Part shown: positions 37,945-45,913 of the stretch, one piece after another
Numbering within the stretch: position 1 is the stretch's first letter
Layout: the number at the start of each line of letters is the position of its first letter
DNA from: Paranoxybacillus sp035645275
Lineage (GTDB): Bacteria > Bacillota > Bacilli > Bacillales > Anoxybacillaceae
Assembly (NCBI GenBank): GCA_035645275.1
Contig: DASQMX010000036.1
Span: 49,818 to 113,817 of the forward strand
DNA length: 64,000 bases
Direction: 5' to 3'
The notes under the pieces: model-generated
Database searches by the model: none
What the model was told of the DNA's origin: nothing
The model's input: the letters and a program-made list of their open reading frames with translations, nothing else
Position numbers and translations under genes: made by a program

Positions 37945-38811
37945 TCACCATATATTTGCAGCAACAATTCCTAGCAAAATTCCGATCATAGCGCTCGATA
38001 GTGTTCCGATAAGATAATACTCTGCGAATTGTTTATGTTCAAATTGCTTAAATCGGGTTAATGTTTTTAAGGCTGCTAGAAAGGCAAGTCCCTGTGGTAA
38101 ATCGATCATCATCAGGATGACGATGAGAGCCCGCTCTAGCATGCCGATGATTTGACCAATTTTGGCTGGTGAATCATGAAAATACTGTTCTGTTTTGATA
38201 GTGGTAATTTCTGTTTCTGTTCTCCCATCACTTTCATATTTCGTTTTTACTTCTGTCTTTTCATCGGATAAGCGATATATTCCCTCTTGTAATTCGTTGG
38301 TTGGAGCAAGATTTTGTAAGAGAATTCCAAGAAAATAACCAGCTCCATAGGTGGCTAAAATAAAAACACAAATGGTAGCGGTGATCTTTTCATAAATACC
38401 AAAATCACCATAAAACGCTTGGATACTGTCCATCAATGACCATTCTGACGTAGTGAAATAATGAAATACAAAAATAATAGTTAAAAAGTGAAGAGCTTGA
38501 TCAAGGAGAAACAACAGTGCTTGACTACTTACTCTATTCGTTTTTTTGCTTAATTTTATTTTTCCGTAATCAATGACATAATGGGAAATAGAGATCAAAA
38601 AAATGGCTTGTCCAAATGAACGAAAGGTCGCACTAGTAATAGATGGATGGATGACAGCAATCACGAGACAAGCCATTCCCATTAAAAGAGCATGAATGGC
38701 CACATGCTTAACGAGTGTAACGATGGGTTTATCCTTTCTCTGCTCGATGAATTGATCCGATTGAAAAATAAAATCCCCTAGTAAATGAGCAGCATAAAAA
38801 TAAATCCACAA
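37945..38811 (-). CDS. DUF3307 membrane protein
   Basis: 288 residues, about seven hydrophobic segments. N-terminus FYAAHLLGDFIFQSDQF is the DUF3307 signature (His and Asp within the first helix). A hydrophilic loop of about 45 residues (about 180-225, Lys/Glu/Thr-rich) interrupts the helices. The gene starts 2 nt after the satD stop, so the two are one operon. DUF3307 and SatD genes commonly occur together; their joint function is not known. Confidence 0.85.
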   Translation of the reverse strand: MWIYFYAAHLLGDFIFQSDQFIEQRKDKPIVTLVKHVAIHALLMGMACLVIAVIHPSITSATFRSFGQAIFLISISHYVIDYGKIKLSKKTNRVSSQALLFLLDQALHFLTIIFVFHYFTTSEWSLMDSIQAFYGDFGIYEKITATICVFILATYGAGYFLGILLQNLAPTNELQEGIYRLSDEKTEVKTKYESDGRTETEITTIKTEQYFHDSPAKIGQIIGMLERALIVILMMIDLPQGLAFLAALKTLTRFKQFEHKQFAEYYLIGTLSSAMIGILLGIVAANIW

Positions 38812-38813
38812 AT

Positions 38814-39515
38814 TTATCGCTCCTTACGATTCAAAAGATTTTCATACATCAATAGCAATTGAGTCAAGCTATCTTCTACTGCTTTTATTTTTTGGTAATC
38901 AGCACGTTTCAGTAAATAGCTAACGGTGGAAATGGGTGATTTGTACCCTAGATGTTTTCCAATTTTTTCATACGTCCATTCGGGAAATTGTTCAATCAAT
39001 TCGATGACTTGTTTTTGCTTATCGGTCCATTTTCGTTTGGTTGTGACAATAACATTTAATAAGGCGTTAAGTGGTTCGTGCGGGACAAGTTCGGATGAAA
39101 AATAAAAGCTTGTCTCGGTTTCAATATCATTCCAAATTTTTGCTTTCTCGCCTTTTTCCTTTAGTTGTTTGTCCCTTGCGACAAATGCATGTAACACCGC
39201 ACTTCCATTCATCGTATGAACGTTTACTTCATCCGTTTCCAGCTTGCCAATGCCAATGCCTAAATAAAAGGGACAACGATGGAGCTGTGACTGTTGAAAA
39301 ATATGGTTGATCAGCGGATAGGCATTGGCAAAGTTTTTTATAACACCAATGAGTTCATCGCCATTCCTAATGGCAAACGGAACAAGCAAGTCTTGCTCAA
39401 ATTGTTGGTTGATTGTCTGTTGGCATTCTTCCAATACGTAAATTAAATGGTCTTTCTTCATCAGTTTAGATTGTTTGACATCTGCTGCGAAACAGATTGC
39501 TGGCGTTCGTTTCAT
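38814..39515 (-). CDS. SatD-family protein with C-terminal helix-turn-helix
   Basis: 233 residues. ICFAADVKQSKLM at the N-terminus and FAIRNGDELIGVI (about 47-60) define the SatD family; the strand-Asp and GDE-type turn resemble the metal-binding positions of nucleotidyl cyclase/GGDEF folds. Residues about 165-205 (WTYEKIGKHLGYKSPISTVS) form a helix-turn-helix. Operon with DUF3307. Promoter region carries repeated TGTTGATATAT units that the HTH might bind. Cyclase-like fold and autoregulation are inferences. Confidence 0.82.
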   Translation of the reverse strand: MKRTPAICFAADVKQSKLMKKDHLIYVLEECQQTINQQFEQDLLVPFAIRNGDELIGVIKNFANAYPLINHIFQQSQLHRCPFYLGIGIGKLETDEVNVHTMNGSAVLHAFVARDKQLKEKGEKAKIWNDIETETSFYFSSELVPHEPLNALLNVIVTTKRKWTDKQKQVIELIEQFPEWTYEKIGKHLGYKSPISTVSYLLKRADYQKIKAVEDSLTQLLLMYENLLNRKER

Positions 39516-39538
39516 AATATCCCTCTTTTTATTGATGA

Positions 39539-39588
39539 ATATATATCAACATTTTAGATGTTGTTGAAAATATATCAACATATATTTA
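39539..39588. promoter_or_regulatory. repeated TGTTGATATAT units upstream of satD
   Basis: ATATATCAACAT at 39541 and AATATATCAACATATA at 39570, same orientation, 29 bp apart, with a GATGTTGTTG sequence between them. Located 25-70 bp upstream of the satD start; candidate operator for SatD or another regulator. Confidence 0.5.
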
Positions 39589-39781
39589 CTGATACAAGGA
39601 TAGTAAAAATTCGCTACATTTTCAACATCCAATTTATTGTGAACAGGATTATACGATCCGTATTCATCTCACTTAGCAGGATATTCATGACTATCTTCGC
39701 ACCAGAACTGTCCTTTTATCACCTAGGTAGGCACTCCTTCATACACTGGAGAGAAGAATAAGATGGAAGGAGGCCTACGTA

Positions 39782-40015
39782 ATGAGCTATTACAAAGAAG
39801 ATAATTATCGTGTTCCTAAAATGGTAAGTGTAGTTGAACCATACGTATATGAAGCATTACAGTCCGTAAGAGGTAAACACGTAGTTGTCCAAACCACTCA
39901 TGGTAACGTGCGTGGGATCGTGAAAGATGTTAAGCCTGACCATATGGTGATCATGGAAAAAGATAATTCGTTTTTTGTCCGTATCCAGCAAATCGTTTGG
40001 ATTATGCCGGACTAA
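39782..40015 (+). CDS. DUF2642 protein (YuzF-like)
   Basis: 77 residues with a single DUF2642 domain: VYEALQSVRGKHVVVQTTHG and NVRGIVKDVKPDHMVI, an Sm-like small beta fold found in spore coat-associated and general Bacillus proteins. GGAAGGAGG lies 7-8 nt before ATG 39782. It precedes the manganese catalase gene by 71 nt in the same direction; the pairing suggests both belong to a spore-coat or stress regulon. Confidence 0.85.
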   Translation: MSYYKEDNYRVPKMVSVVEPYVYEALQSVRGKHVVVQTTHGNVRGIVKDVKPDHMVIMEKDNSFFVRIQQIVWIMPD

Positions 40016-40086
40016 CTGGATTGTGTACTGAAACATGCCTCTCCCTTCATACATTTTTATGAATAGACTGTGAGGAGGGGAAGGCT

Positions 40087-40986
40087 TTGATTACGCGCAT
40101 TAATAGATTAGCGATAGAATTGCCAATGCCGAAAGAACCTGATCCGAACGGCGCCGCCGCTGTACAAGAGCTGCTTGGTGGGCGTTTTGGTGAAATGTCC
40201 ACTTTAAATAACTATATGTTTCAATCGTTTAGCTTTCGCGGAAAGAAAAAACTTAAGCCGTTTTATGATTTGGTTGCCAGCATCACAGCAGAAGAATTCG
40301 GGCATGTAGAATTAGTAACTAATACGATTAATTTAATGATTCAAGGAACCACGTTCCCGGGGGATCCAAACATCACTCCGATGCAAAACGCGAAAGATCT
40401 GCGGAACTCTCAACATTACATTGTTACGGCCCAAACAGCCCTCGTGGCAGACTCCATGGGAAAACCGTGGAACGGAGACAATGTTTTTAATAGCGGCAAC
40501 TTAATTTTGGATTTGCTTCATAACTTTTTCCTTGAGTGCGGGGCACGTACTCATAAAATGCGCGTGTATGAAATGACCGATAATCCAGTAGCGCGTGAAA
40601 TGATAGGATACTTGCTTGTTCGCGGAGGCGTACACATCACCGCTTATGCAAAGGCGCTGGAGGTAGCTACGGGAGTGGACATGACAAAAATGCTGCCGAT
40701 CCCTAATCTTGATAACAATGTCTTTGATACAGCAAGAAAATACGAAGCAATGGGCATTCACCGCAAGCTTTATACATGGAATTTTGAGGGCGAATATAAA
40801 GATATCGCCCAGATTTGGAAGGGGATAAGTCCGATTGACGGCCAACCGCTTGAAGTGATAGAGGGAACGCCTGAAGGGGGACCGATTCCGGAGTTAGATG
40901 AACTTCCGGAAGAATTCGCACCTGGCATCTCCCGAGAAGATTTCAATGAAATCCTGAAACGGCTGCAAAGATCGGCCGGTTTGTAG
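40087..40986 (+). CDS. manganese (non-heme) catalase
   Basis: 299 residues, full length. Ferritin-like di-manganese ligands are visible: GGRFGEMSTLNNY, ASITAEEFGHVELV, LECGARTHKMRVYEM and GGVHITAY supply Glu/His pairs. Disproportionates hydrogen peroxide in the cytosol or spore coat. TTG start at 40087 follows GAGGAGGGG by 6-7 nt. The C-terminal tail after about residue 255 is acidic and proline-rich. A terminator follows at 41145. Confidence 0.95.
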   Translation: MITRINRLAIELPMPKEPDPNGAAAVQELLGGRFGEMSTLNNYMFQSFSFRGKKKLKPFYDLVASITAEEFGHVELVTNTINLMIQGTTFPGDPNITPMQNAKDLRNSQHYIVTAQTALVADSMGKPWNGDNVFNSGNLILDLLHNFFLECGARTHKMRVYEMTDNPVAREMIGYLLVRGGVHITAYAKALEVATGVDMTKMLPIPNLDNNVFDTARKYEAMGIHRKLYTWNFEGEYKDIAQIWKGISPIDGQPLEVIEGTPEGGPIPELDELPEEFAPGISREDFNEILKRLQRSAGL

Positions 40987-41144
40987 AGGAAGCGGCTGTT
41001 TTTTGCCAACAAAGTTTGTTACTAAATAAAGTGTGCAAAAGACTTGGGCACCCCAGGCCTTTTTGTGATAGGTTCTTGAAACATCAAATACATTACACAA
41101 ATTCTTGACGTTACCAATCAAAGGAAGAACAAAATTAGAAAAAA

Positions 41145-41172
41145 GAAAGAAGGCTGGTCATAGCCTTCTTTT
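41145..41172 (+). terminator. terminator after manganese catalase
   Basis: Stem AAGAAGGCT / AGCCTTCTT followed by TTAATCC, about 160 nt after the stop. Confidence 0.75.
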
Positions 41173-41439
41173 AATCCTAAGTCTTCCTTTTTTACTAGCT
41201 CTACTTTCAAAGCCCCTTCTTTTCGAATCTCACAATCCCCATTTGCATACTTTAATTTTTAAACTTTAACCTTTTTTAAGCTTTTTCATGCAAAAGTTAT
41301 TTTTTTTGTCACCAAGCTTTATTTATCTAGCACCAAGGGTTCCGTGTAAAATATCTTTAATTGATTATAAAACAATGCTGCATACATACTATGAAATAAA
41401 CAAGCTTTTTCTCTTTGATTTCCATATAATCTGGAATCG

Positions 41440-41655
41440 TTGCATGTATTTTTTCGCAATATATTTACCAAACATCGGACCTGCTAGAATCATAGACGGA
41501 ATACCAGCAATAAAGCCGAATAAAATAACCCAACCAAGGTCAGCACCAATTAAGTCCGCGACAGCGATGGGCCCAGGTGTTGGCGGGATAAAACTATGTG
41601 TAACTGCTAAGCCCGCTAACAGCGGAATTCCGTAGTAATGAAAGCGCTTTACAAT
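41440..41655 (-). pseudogene. GntP-family gluconate permease fragment
   Basis: Minus-strand frame reads FHYYGIPLLAGLAVTHSFIP then PTPGPIAVADLIGADLGWV, a central block of GntP/gluconate:H+ symporters. About 65 codons without start or stop in register. Relic. Confidence 0.75.
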
Positions 41656-41704
41656 TATTTTTTAAATTTTTTGTCTTCCTTCAAGGAAGTTTAGCTAAAA
41701 AGTA

Positions 41705-41745
41705 GGAAAAAAGCCGAGTTCCCTTCAAAATGAACCCGACTTTGC
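41705..41745 (-). terminator. terminator of padR-chrA
   Basis: Stem AAGTCGGGTT / AACTCGGCTT (with G-T pairs) and minus-strand tail TTTTTTCC, right after the chrA stop. Confidence 0.75.
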
Positions 41746-41756
41746 TGGTGGATATT

Positions 41757-42959
41757 TTACGAAATAAAGGAAAGAAGCGCCCCTGCGACGGCTGAAAATA
41801 CAACGACAATCCAAGGAGGACACTTCCAGACCGTTAACAAGCCAAAGGCAGCTAAAGCAAGGCAAAAATCTAACGGACTTTTAATCGCTTTCGTCCACAC
41901 AGGATGATATAGTGCTGCGAGCAAGATTCCTACAACAGCTGCATTGATACCGTACAGCGCTGCTTGAAAATGAGGATGATGACGAAGCCAATTCCAAAAA
42001 GGAAGAGCTCCAATGATTAACAGAAAAGAAGGTAGAAAGATAGCAAGAGTCGCTATTACAGCTCCTTCCCATCCGAAACTAGCCATCCCTAAGTACGATG
42101 CGAATGTAAACAACGGTCCAGGTACTGCTTGTGCTGCTCCGTACCCAGCTAAGAATTGATCGGCTGTTAGCCACCCTGCAGGAACCACTTCTGCTTGCAA
42201 TAAAGGAAGTACAACATGTCCTCCTCCGAATACCAAGGCGCCAGATCGATAAAAGCTATCAAAGAGTGCAATCAGATTAGAGTCAGTGAACTGTCGAATG
42301 ACAGGAAGTAACCCTAACAACACAAAAAATAAAATGAGTAAGATACTGGCTGCCTTTTTATTAAACGAGATAGAAATTGGAACTGTTTTTAAATCTGGTG
42401 TGCCTCGGAACAAAAACCAGCCTATAATTCCAGCACCTACGATGATTCCCACTTGGCTAAAGACACTCGGAATAATCAAAGTCAAAATTGCTGCTGCTAT
42501 GGCAATGGTGGCACGTGGACGATCAAATGCAAAGTTTTTTGCCATGCCCCACACAGCTTGAGCTACTACAGCGACTGCCACAACTAGCAATCCATGGAGC
42601 CAGCCTGTCTCACTAAAGGAAATTCCTTTTAAAAAGTAGGAAAACAAGACAAGTGCAATGGCAGAAGGGAGAGTAAATCCAATCCAAGCGGCAATCGCGC
42701 CCCAAAAACCAGCGCGTATAAACCCAATCCCCATTCCAACCTGACTACTCGCTGGACCCGGCAAAAATTGACACAGTGCGACCAAATCGGCATATGTTTT
42801 TTCATCTAACCATTTTTTCCGGTTCACATATTCCTCTCGAAAATATCCTAAATGAGCAATAGGTCCCCCAAAAGACGTCAATCCTAGTCGAGTAGCTGTT
42901 TTCAATACTTCCCAAACAGAACCTCTTTGTTCCTGTTGCAACTCATTTTCTTGATTCAA
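41757..42959 (-). CDS. chrA: chromate transporter
   Basis: 400 residues made of two CHR domains. The first domain starts TRLGLTSFGGPIAHLGYFRE and contains CQFLPGPASSQVGMGIG; the second repeats this as SGALVFGGGHVVLPLLQ and GYGAAQAVPGPLFTFASY. Full-length ChrA exports chromate across the membrane using the proton gradient. TTG start at 42959 after AGGGGGAAT. 95 nt downstream of the padR gene, same strand. Confidence 0.95.
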   Translation of the reverse strand: MNQENELQQEQRGSVWEVLKTATRLGLTSFGGPIAHLGYFREEYVNRKKWLDEKTYADLVALCQFLPGPASSQVGMGIGFIRAGFWGAIAAWIGFTLPSAIALVLFSYFLKGISFSETGWLHGLLVVAVAVVAQAVWGMAKNFAFDRPRATIAIAAAILTLIIPSVFSQVGIIVGAGIIGWFLFRGTPDLKTVPISISFNKKAASILLILFFVLLGLLPVIRQFTDSNLIALFDSFYRSGALVFGGGHVVLPLLQAEVVPAGWLTADQFLAGYGAAQAVPGPLFTFASYLGMASFGWEGAVIATLAIFLPSFLLIIGALPFWNWLRHHPHFQAALYGINAAVVGILLAALYHPVWTKAIKSPLDFCLALAAFGLLTVWKCPPWIVVVFSAVAGALLSFIS

Positions 42960-43054
42960 TCCTTATTCCCCCTAATGATATAATGTCTTCTTACTACCAT
43001 GATGATGTATGCCAATCCATGATGTGTACAACGCTTGTAACAAATTCACCAAGT

Positions 43055-43372
43055 TTAAGCCTGTTCATCCTTTATTTCTTTAAATAGCTCATAAGCTTTT
43101 TCTTTTGCTTTCATAAGTACCTCATTTCCTTTTTCGGTGGTTCTGTAGTATTTTCTAATCTTTCCTTCAATATTTTTTTCTTCTCTTTCTAATAGACCAT
43201 TTAACTCCATTTTGTGCAGTAAAGGATACAATGTTCCAGCACTTATCTGATAACCATGCTTCTTTAGTTCTTCTAACATCCATGAACCAAATATAGGTTC
43301 TTCTTTAGCGTGATGTAAAATATGTATTTGAACAAAACCAAGGAACAATTTACGTAACACTTTATTTTCCAT
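43055..43372 (-). CDS. PadR-family transcriptional regulator
   Basis: 105 residues: winged helix with FGSWMLEELKKHGYQISAGT and LYPLLHKMELNGLLEREE, then a short C-terminal helix (AKEKAYELFKEIKDEQ). Start ATG 43372 follows GAAGGGGATC; seven upstream in-frame codons lack a site. It heads the operon with chrA and sits 16 bp downstream of a perfect palindrome, so autorepression of padR-chrA relieved by chromate or oxidative stress is likely but inferred. Confidence 0.9.
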   Translation of the reverse strand: MENKVLRKLFLGFVQIHILHHAKEEPIFGSWMLEELKKHGYQISAGTLYPLLHKMELNGLLEREEKNIEGKIRKYYRTTEKGNEVLMKAKEKAYELFKEIKDEQA

Positions 43373-43388
43373 AATGATCCCCTTCATG

Positions 43389-43414
43389 ATCAATTTTCGA
43401 TATCGAAAATTGAT
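43389..43414. promoter_or_regulatory. 26-bp perfect palindrome, candidate PadR operator
   Basis: ATCAATTTTCGAT followed by its exact complement ATCGAAAATTGAT. It is directly upstream of the padR ribosome binding site. Confidence 0.8.
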
Positions 43415-43480
43415 AACATCGTATCACGTCTATGTGGTGTTTTTCAAGAGAGACAATTTTAAGATCATGTTAACTTAATA

Positions 43481-43538
43481 TAAAAAACCAAAAACAACCA
43501 CTGTATGTAATCAGAAGAATAGTTGTTTTTGGGTTTTT
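43481..43538 (-). terminator. terminator hairpin
   Basis: AAACC and AAAAACAAC pair with GTTGTTTTT and GGGTTT; minus-strand tail TTTTTTATATT. Downstream of the transporter relic at 43585. Confidence 0.6.
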
Positions 43539-43584
43539 AATTTCAGGAGAGTGAAAAATCCATTCATTTTATTATATTTATCTC

Positions 43585-43680
43585 AAGAAAGCGAGACATC
43601 CAAGGAAAATAATCAAAATTCCAGCGATTTTGTTTATGAATTTTGATACATTATTACCAGCTATCCTCCTACGCTCACCC
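43585..43680 (-). pseudogene. C-terminal fragment of a membrane transporter
   Basis: Minus-strand frame ends AGNNVSKFINKIAGILII then FLGCLAFLR, the last helix of a LysE- or CadD-like transporter. Only about 32 codons. Confidence 0.3.
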
Positions 43681-43711
43681 CCGCTCGTAAGTCGAAAGTA
43701 TTCCTAATATT

Positions 43712-43752
43712 AAAAAAAGACGGATATCTTCAAAAAAAAGAGCCGTCTTTGA
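43712..43752 (-). terminator. terminator of the histidine-rich gene
   Basis: Stem AAAGACGG / CCGTCTTT and minus-strand tail TTTTTTTAAT; 45 nt after the stop at 43797. Confidence 0.75.
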
Positions 43753-43796
43753 TTTTGTTACAATTATAGATTTTGTTTAGAACGTGCCGTAAAGGT

Positions 43797-44132
43797 TTAC
43801 CTCAAAATGATCATCTCTACAGGGCCATGATCATCACAATGTCCATTATGTACGTGATGCAAACGCCCATTTACAAGATAGTCGTAATGGTCGCCATGAG
43901 GTACCATTTCATGGCCACAATCTTCTTCATGGTGACAGCCACAATCAATAGGTTTGCAAATATCAGGATTGGTTTCACTAACTTCGATTTTACATTCATC
44001 CCAATGACCTTGATGCTCATGGTGTAAATGACCATTATGAAGATAATCGATATGATTACCATGACGAATTTTTGTATGACCACATGCGATGCTATGTTGA
44101 TGTCGATGATTCTCATGAGATTGGTGTTCCAT
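43797..44132 (-). CDS. histidine-rich tandem-repeat metal-binding protein
   Basis: 111 residues, about one quarter His. Two repeats of about 31 residues: CGHTKIRHGNHIDYLHNGH (about 18-36) and CGHEMVPHGDHYDYLVNGR (about 66-84), each followed by LHHxHxGHxD. A Cys cluster (CGCHHEEDCG) lies between them. Such proteins bind zinc, nickel, copper or cadmium in the cytosol; members often accompany metal exporters. ATG 44132 follows GAAAGGAG by 8 nt; an upstream frame of 16 codons is discounted. No transporter is intact next to it. Confidence 0.75.
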   Translation of the reverse strand: MEHQSHENHRHQHSIACGHTKIRHGNHIDYLHNGHLHHEHQGHWDECKIEVSETNPDICKPIDCGCHHEEDCGHEMVPHGDHYDYLVNGRLHHVHNGHCDDHGPVEMIILR

Positions 44133-44762
44133 ATAAATGACTCCTTTCAGTGGCTTCATTTGGTTTGTTATATAGCACATCTTTAGTATGTCTCTTGTAG
44201 CATTTTTAAAACATACAAGTTCTGTATAAAAATTGCTTCATCATTTGTTAAAGTTACGTCCCATAATGTTAGTTGTTCTTATGTCATTTACAGGATCAGT
44301 AACATGGGCTTTCTTAAGTAAAATTTTTTATATTTTATTTTATTGATTATTTAGAACATGGTTTTATTTTAAAACTATAAAAAGTAAGTAGATAGCTACA
44401 TTTATCTCCCTGTTTTATTCAACTAGTGATTTTTAACTTTTTAATCAGTGTTTAAAGTTCACTATAAGCCACACCGATGAGATGAGTGTTTTAACGAGAA
44501 ACACAAGAAAAATTCAGTGTGGCAAAAGCAGCGAATGAAAAACAATTAGATTCAGCTTTAAAAATGAAACGGGTCCTTTTTAAAGCACAAAAGCGAAAAA
44601 GTATTTGAAAATAATATGGTCTAGATTCTTAGCTCGGTGGTTACACTGAGCAATTTCTGTAATAAAAATATCGATAATGTAGAAAATAAGATAAATGAGC
44701 TGTGATATTGCAAATAAATAAGGTACTAAGAGGTATGATTTATAAAAAGGAAGTGTGTTTGT
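44133..44762. other. 630-bp intergenic region
   Basis: No convincing coding frame. Bases 44332-44371 form a repeat shared with 50502-50531. The pieces GCCACACC (about 44470) and GTGTGGC (about 44518) are complementary and could form a loose hairpin. Confidence 0.35.
44332..44371 (+). repeat. repeat shared with 50502-50531
   Basis: ATTATTTAGAACATGGTTTT, with one change and T-rich flanks, recurs at 50506. Origin unknown. Confidence 0.5.
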
Positions 44763-45056
44763 ATGTGGATTATAAAAACGAAGCATAAGGGAGAAGATGG
44801 GATAACAGTTGCTCTTGAATTAGAAAGTGAAGACGGACAGTTTGATGTCAATGTTAGATGGGATGGCTGTATGGAAATTCATGTTTATTCAGTTACCGAA
44901 GAAAATCATGAACTTCATGATACTTTCCACACCTGTGATTTAAACGGATTTGTTGAAAAGCTACAGTCTTTGAATGGAGTGTGTGCGGAGTTTTTTGGAA
45001 AAGGCAGCTACTGGGAGCAAAAAAACAAGGATGAAGAAGATGTTAAAAGCGATTAG
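44763..45056 (+). CDS. small acidic protein of unknown function
   Basis: 97 residues, acidic, with ELESEDGQFDVNVRWDGCME and FGKGSYWEQKNKDEEDVKSD; no membrane segment. Start ATG 44763 follows AAGGAAG by 9-10 nt. The beta-strand-rich centre resembles small phage- or defence-type accessory proteins, but I do not recognise a family. Confidence 0.6.
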   Translation: MWIIKTKHKGEDGITVALELESEDGQFDVNVRWDGCMEIHVYSVTEENHELHDTFHTCDLNGFVEKLQSLNGVCAEFFGKGSYWEQKNKDEEDVKSD

Positions 45057-45913
45057 TAAGGAATCTAAACAGCTAGAGCAACAACCCTACCACGTTTTTT
45101 GGCTGAGGGATATATAAAAAGACACTACCTAAAAATGCATGGATGTAAAAGTTGTTTACCGTCTTCCTTACCTTGAGTCATATTCAAATATACACACTCC
45201 CCTCTCTTCTATACGCATCGATCAGGTACTTTACGCCGCGAATACTTTCTTCGTCTTCAGCAGCTTCATTCTCCCCCCTTTTTCGAATGATACTACTGTC
45301 GTTTCAAACATTTCTTGTCCTGCCCTAATTCCTTGCTTGTAAATTTTCTTCATTTGCAGCTAATTCTCTTTGCGAAATTTTGATTCTTACAGTTTTCATA
45401 CTCTCCAACCAACGCTTCTAAAAACAGATCAACAAATTGGTAGAAATTATGTAGAGGAAATCATAAAAAACATCGTACTTTCTTTAAACTGGTTTATACA
45501 TTCTAAATAATTGTGAAATTTTAAAAAACATCATAATAAGGAGTATTTAGAATTAATAATCTTTATTTCTTTAATATATTATCACTTTACCAAACTAAAA
45601 TAATATTATATTATTTTACTGTCACAAATAAAAATCAGCTAACGCAAAACAAATTTGTATTTCCCCATACTATTTTTTAACAAATTCACATCTAGAGTTT
45701 GACACAAGGAGGTATAACCAGTTAATTTCAAATTTACAAAAATATGTAAATTCATGTAAATATCTCTTGCTTTTTACCTGAATTGATGGATTAGCTATCT
45801 TCTGAACCTTCCCCTAGGTCATGCTGAGAAAATGATAACTCCCTTTCCTCGTGTAAAAAGGAAATAAAGAATATTTAGCGAATATATGTTCTTAAGGATC
45901 TAAACATAAGGGG
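45057..45913. other. 857-bp region left of the tnpB-like gene
   Basis: Minus-strand pieces MKKIYKQGIRAGQEMFETTV (near 45352) and EESIRGVKYLIDAYRREG in another frame suggest a broken gene at 45170-45355. The rest is very AT-rich; a small hairpin ATTTACA..TGTAAAT lies near 45733-45760. The left end of the TnpB element must lie here but I cannot place it. Confidence 0.4.

Noticed and set aside
41288..41635. 115-codon plus-strand ORF
   Set aside because: Its second half is the mirror of a GntP permease relic on the minus strand.
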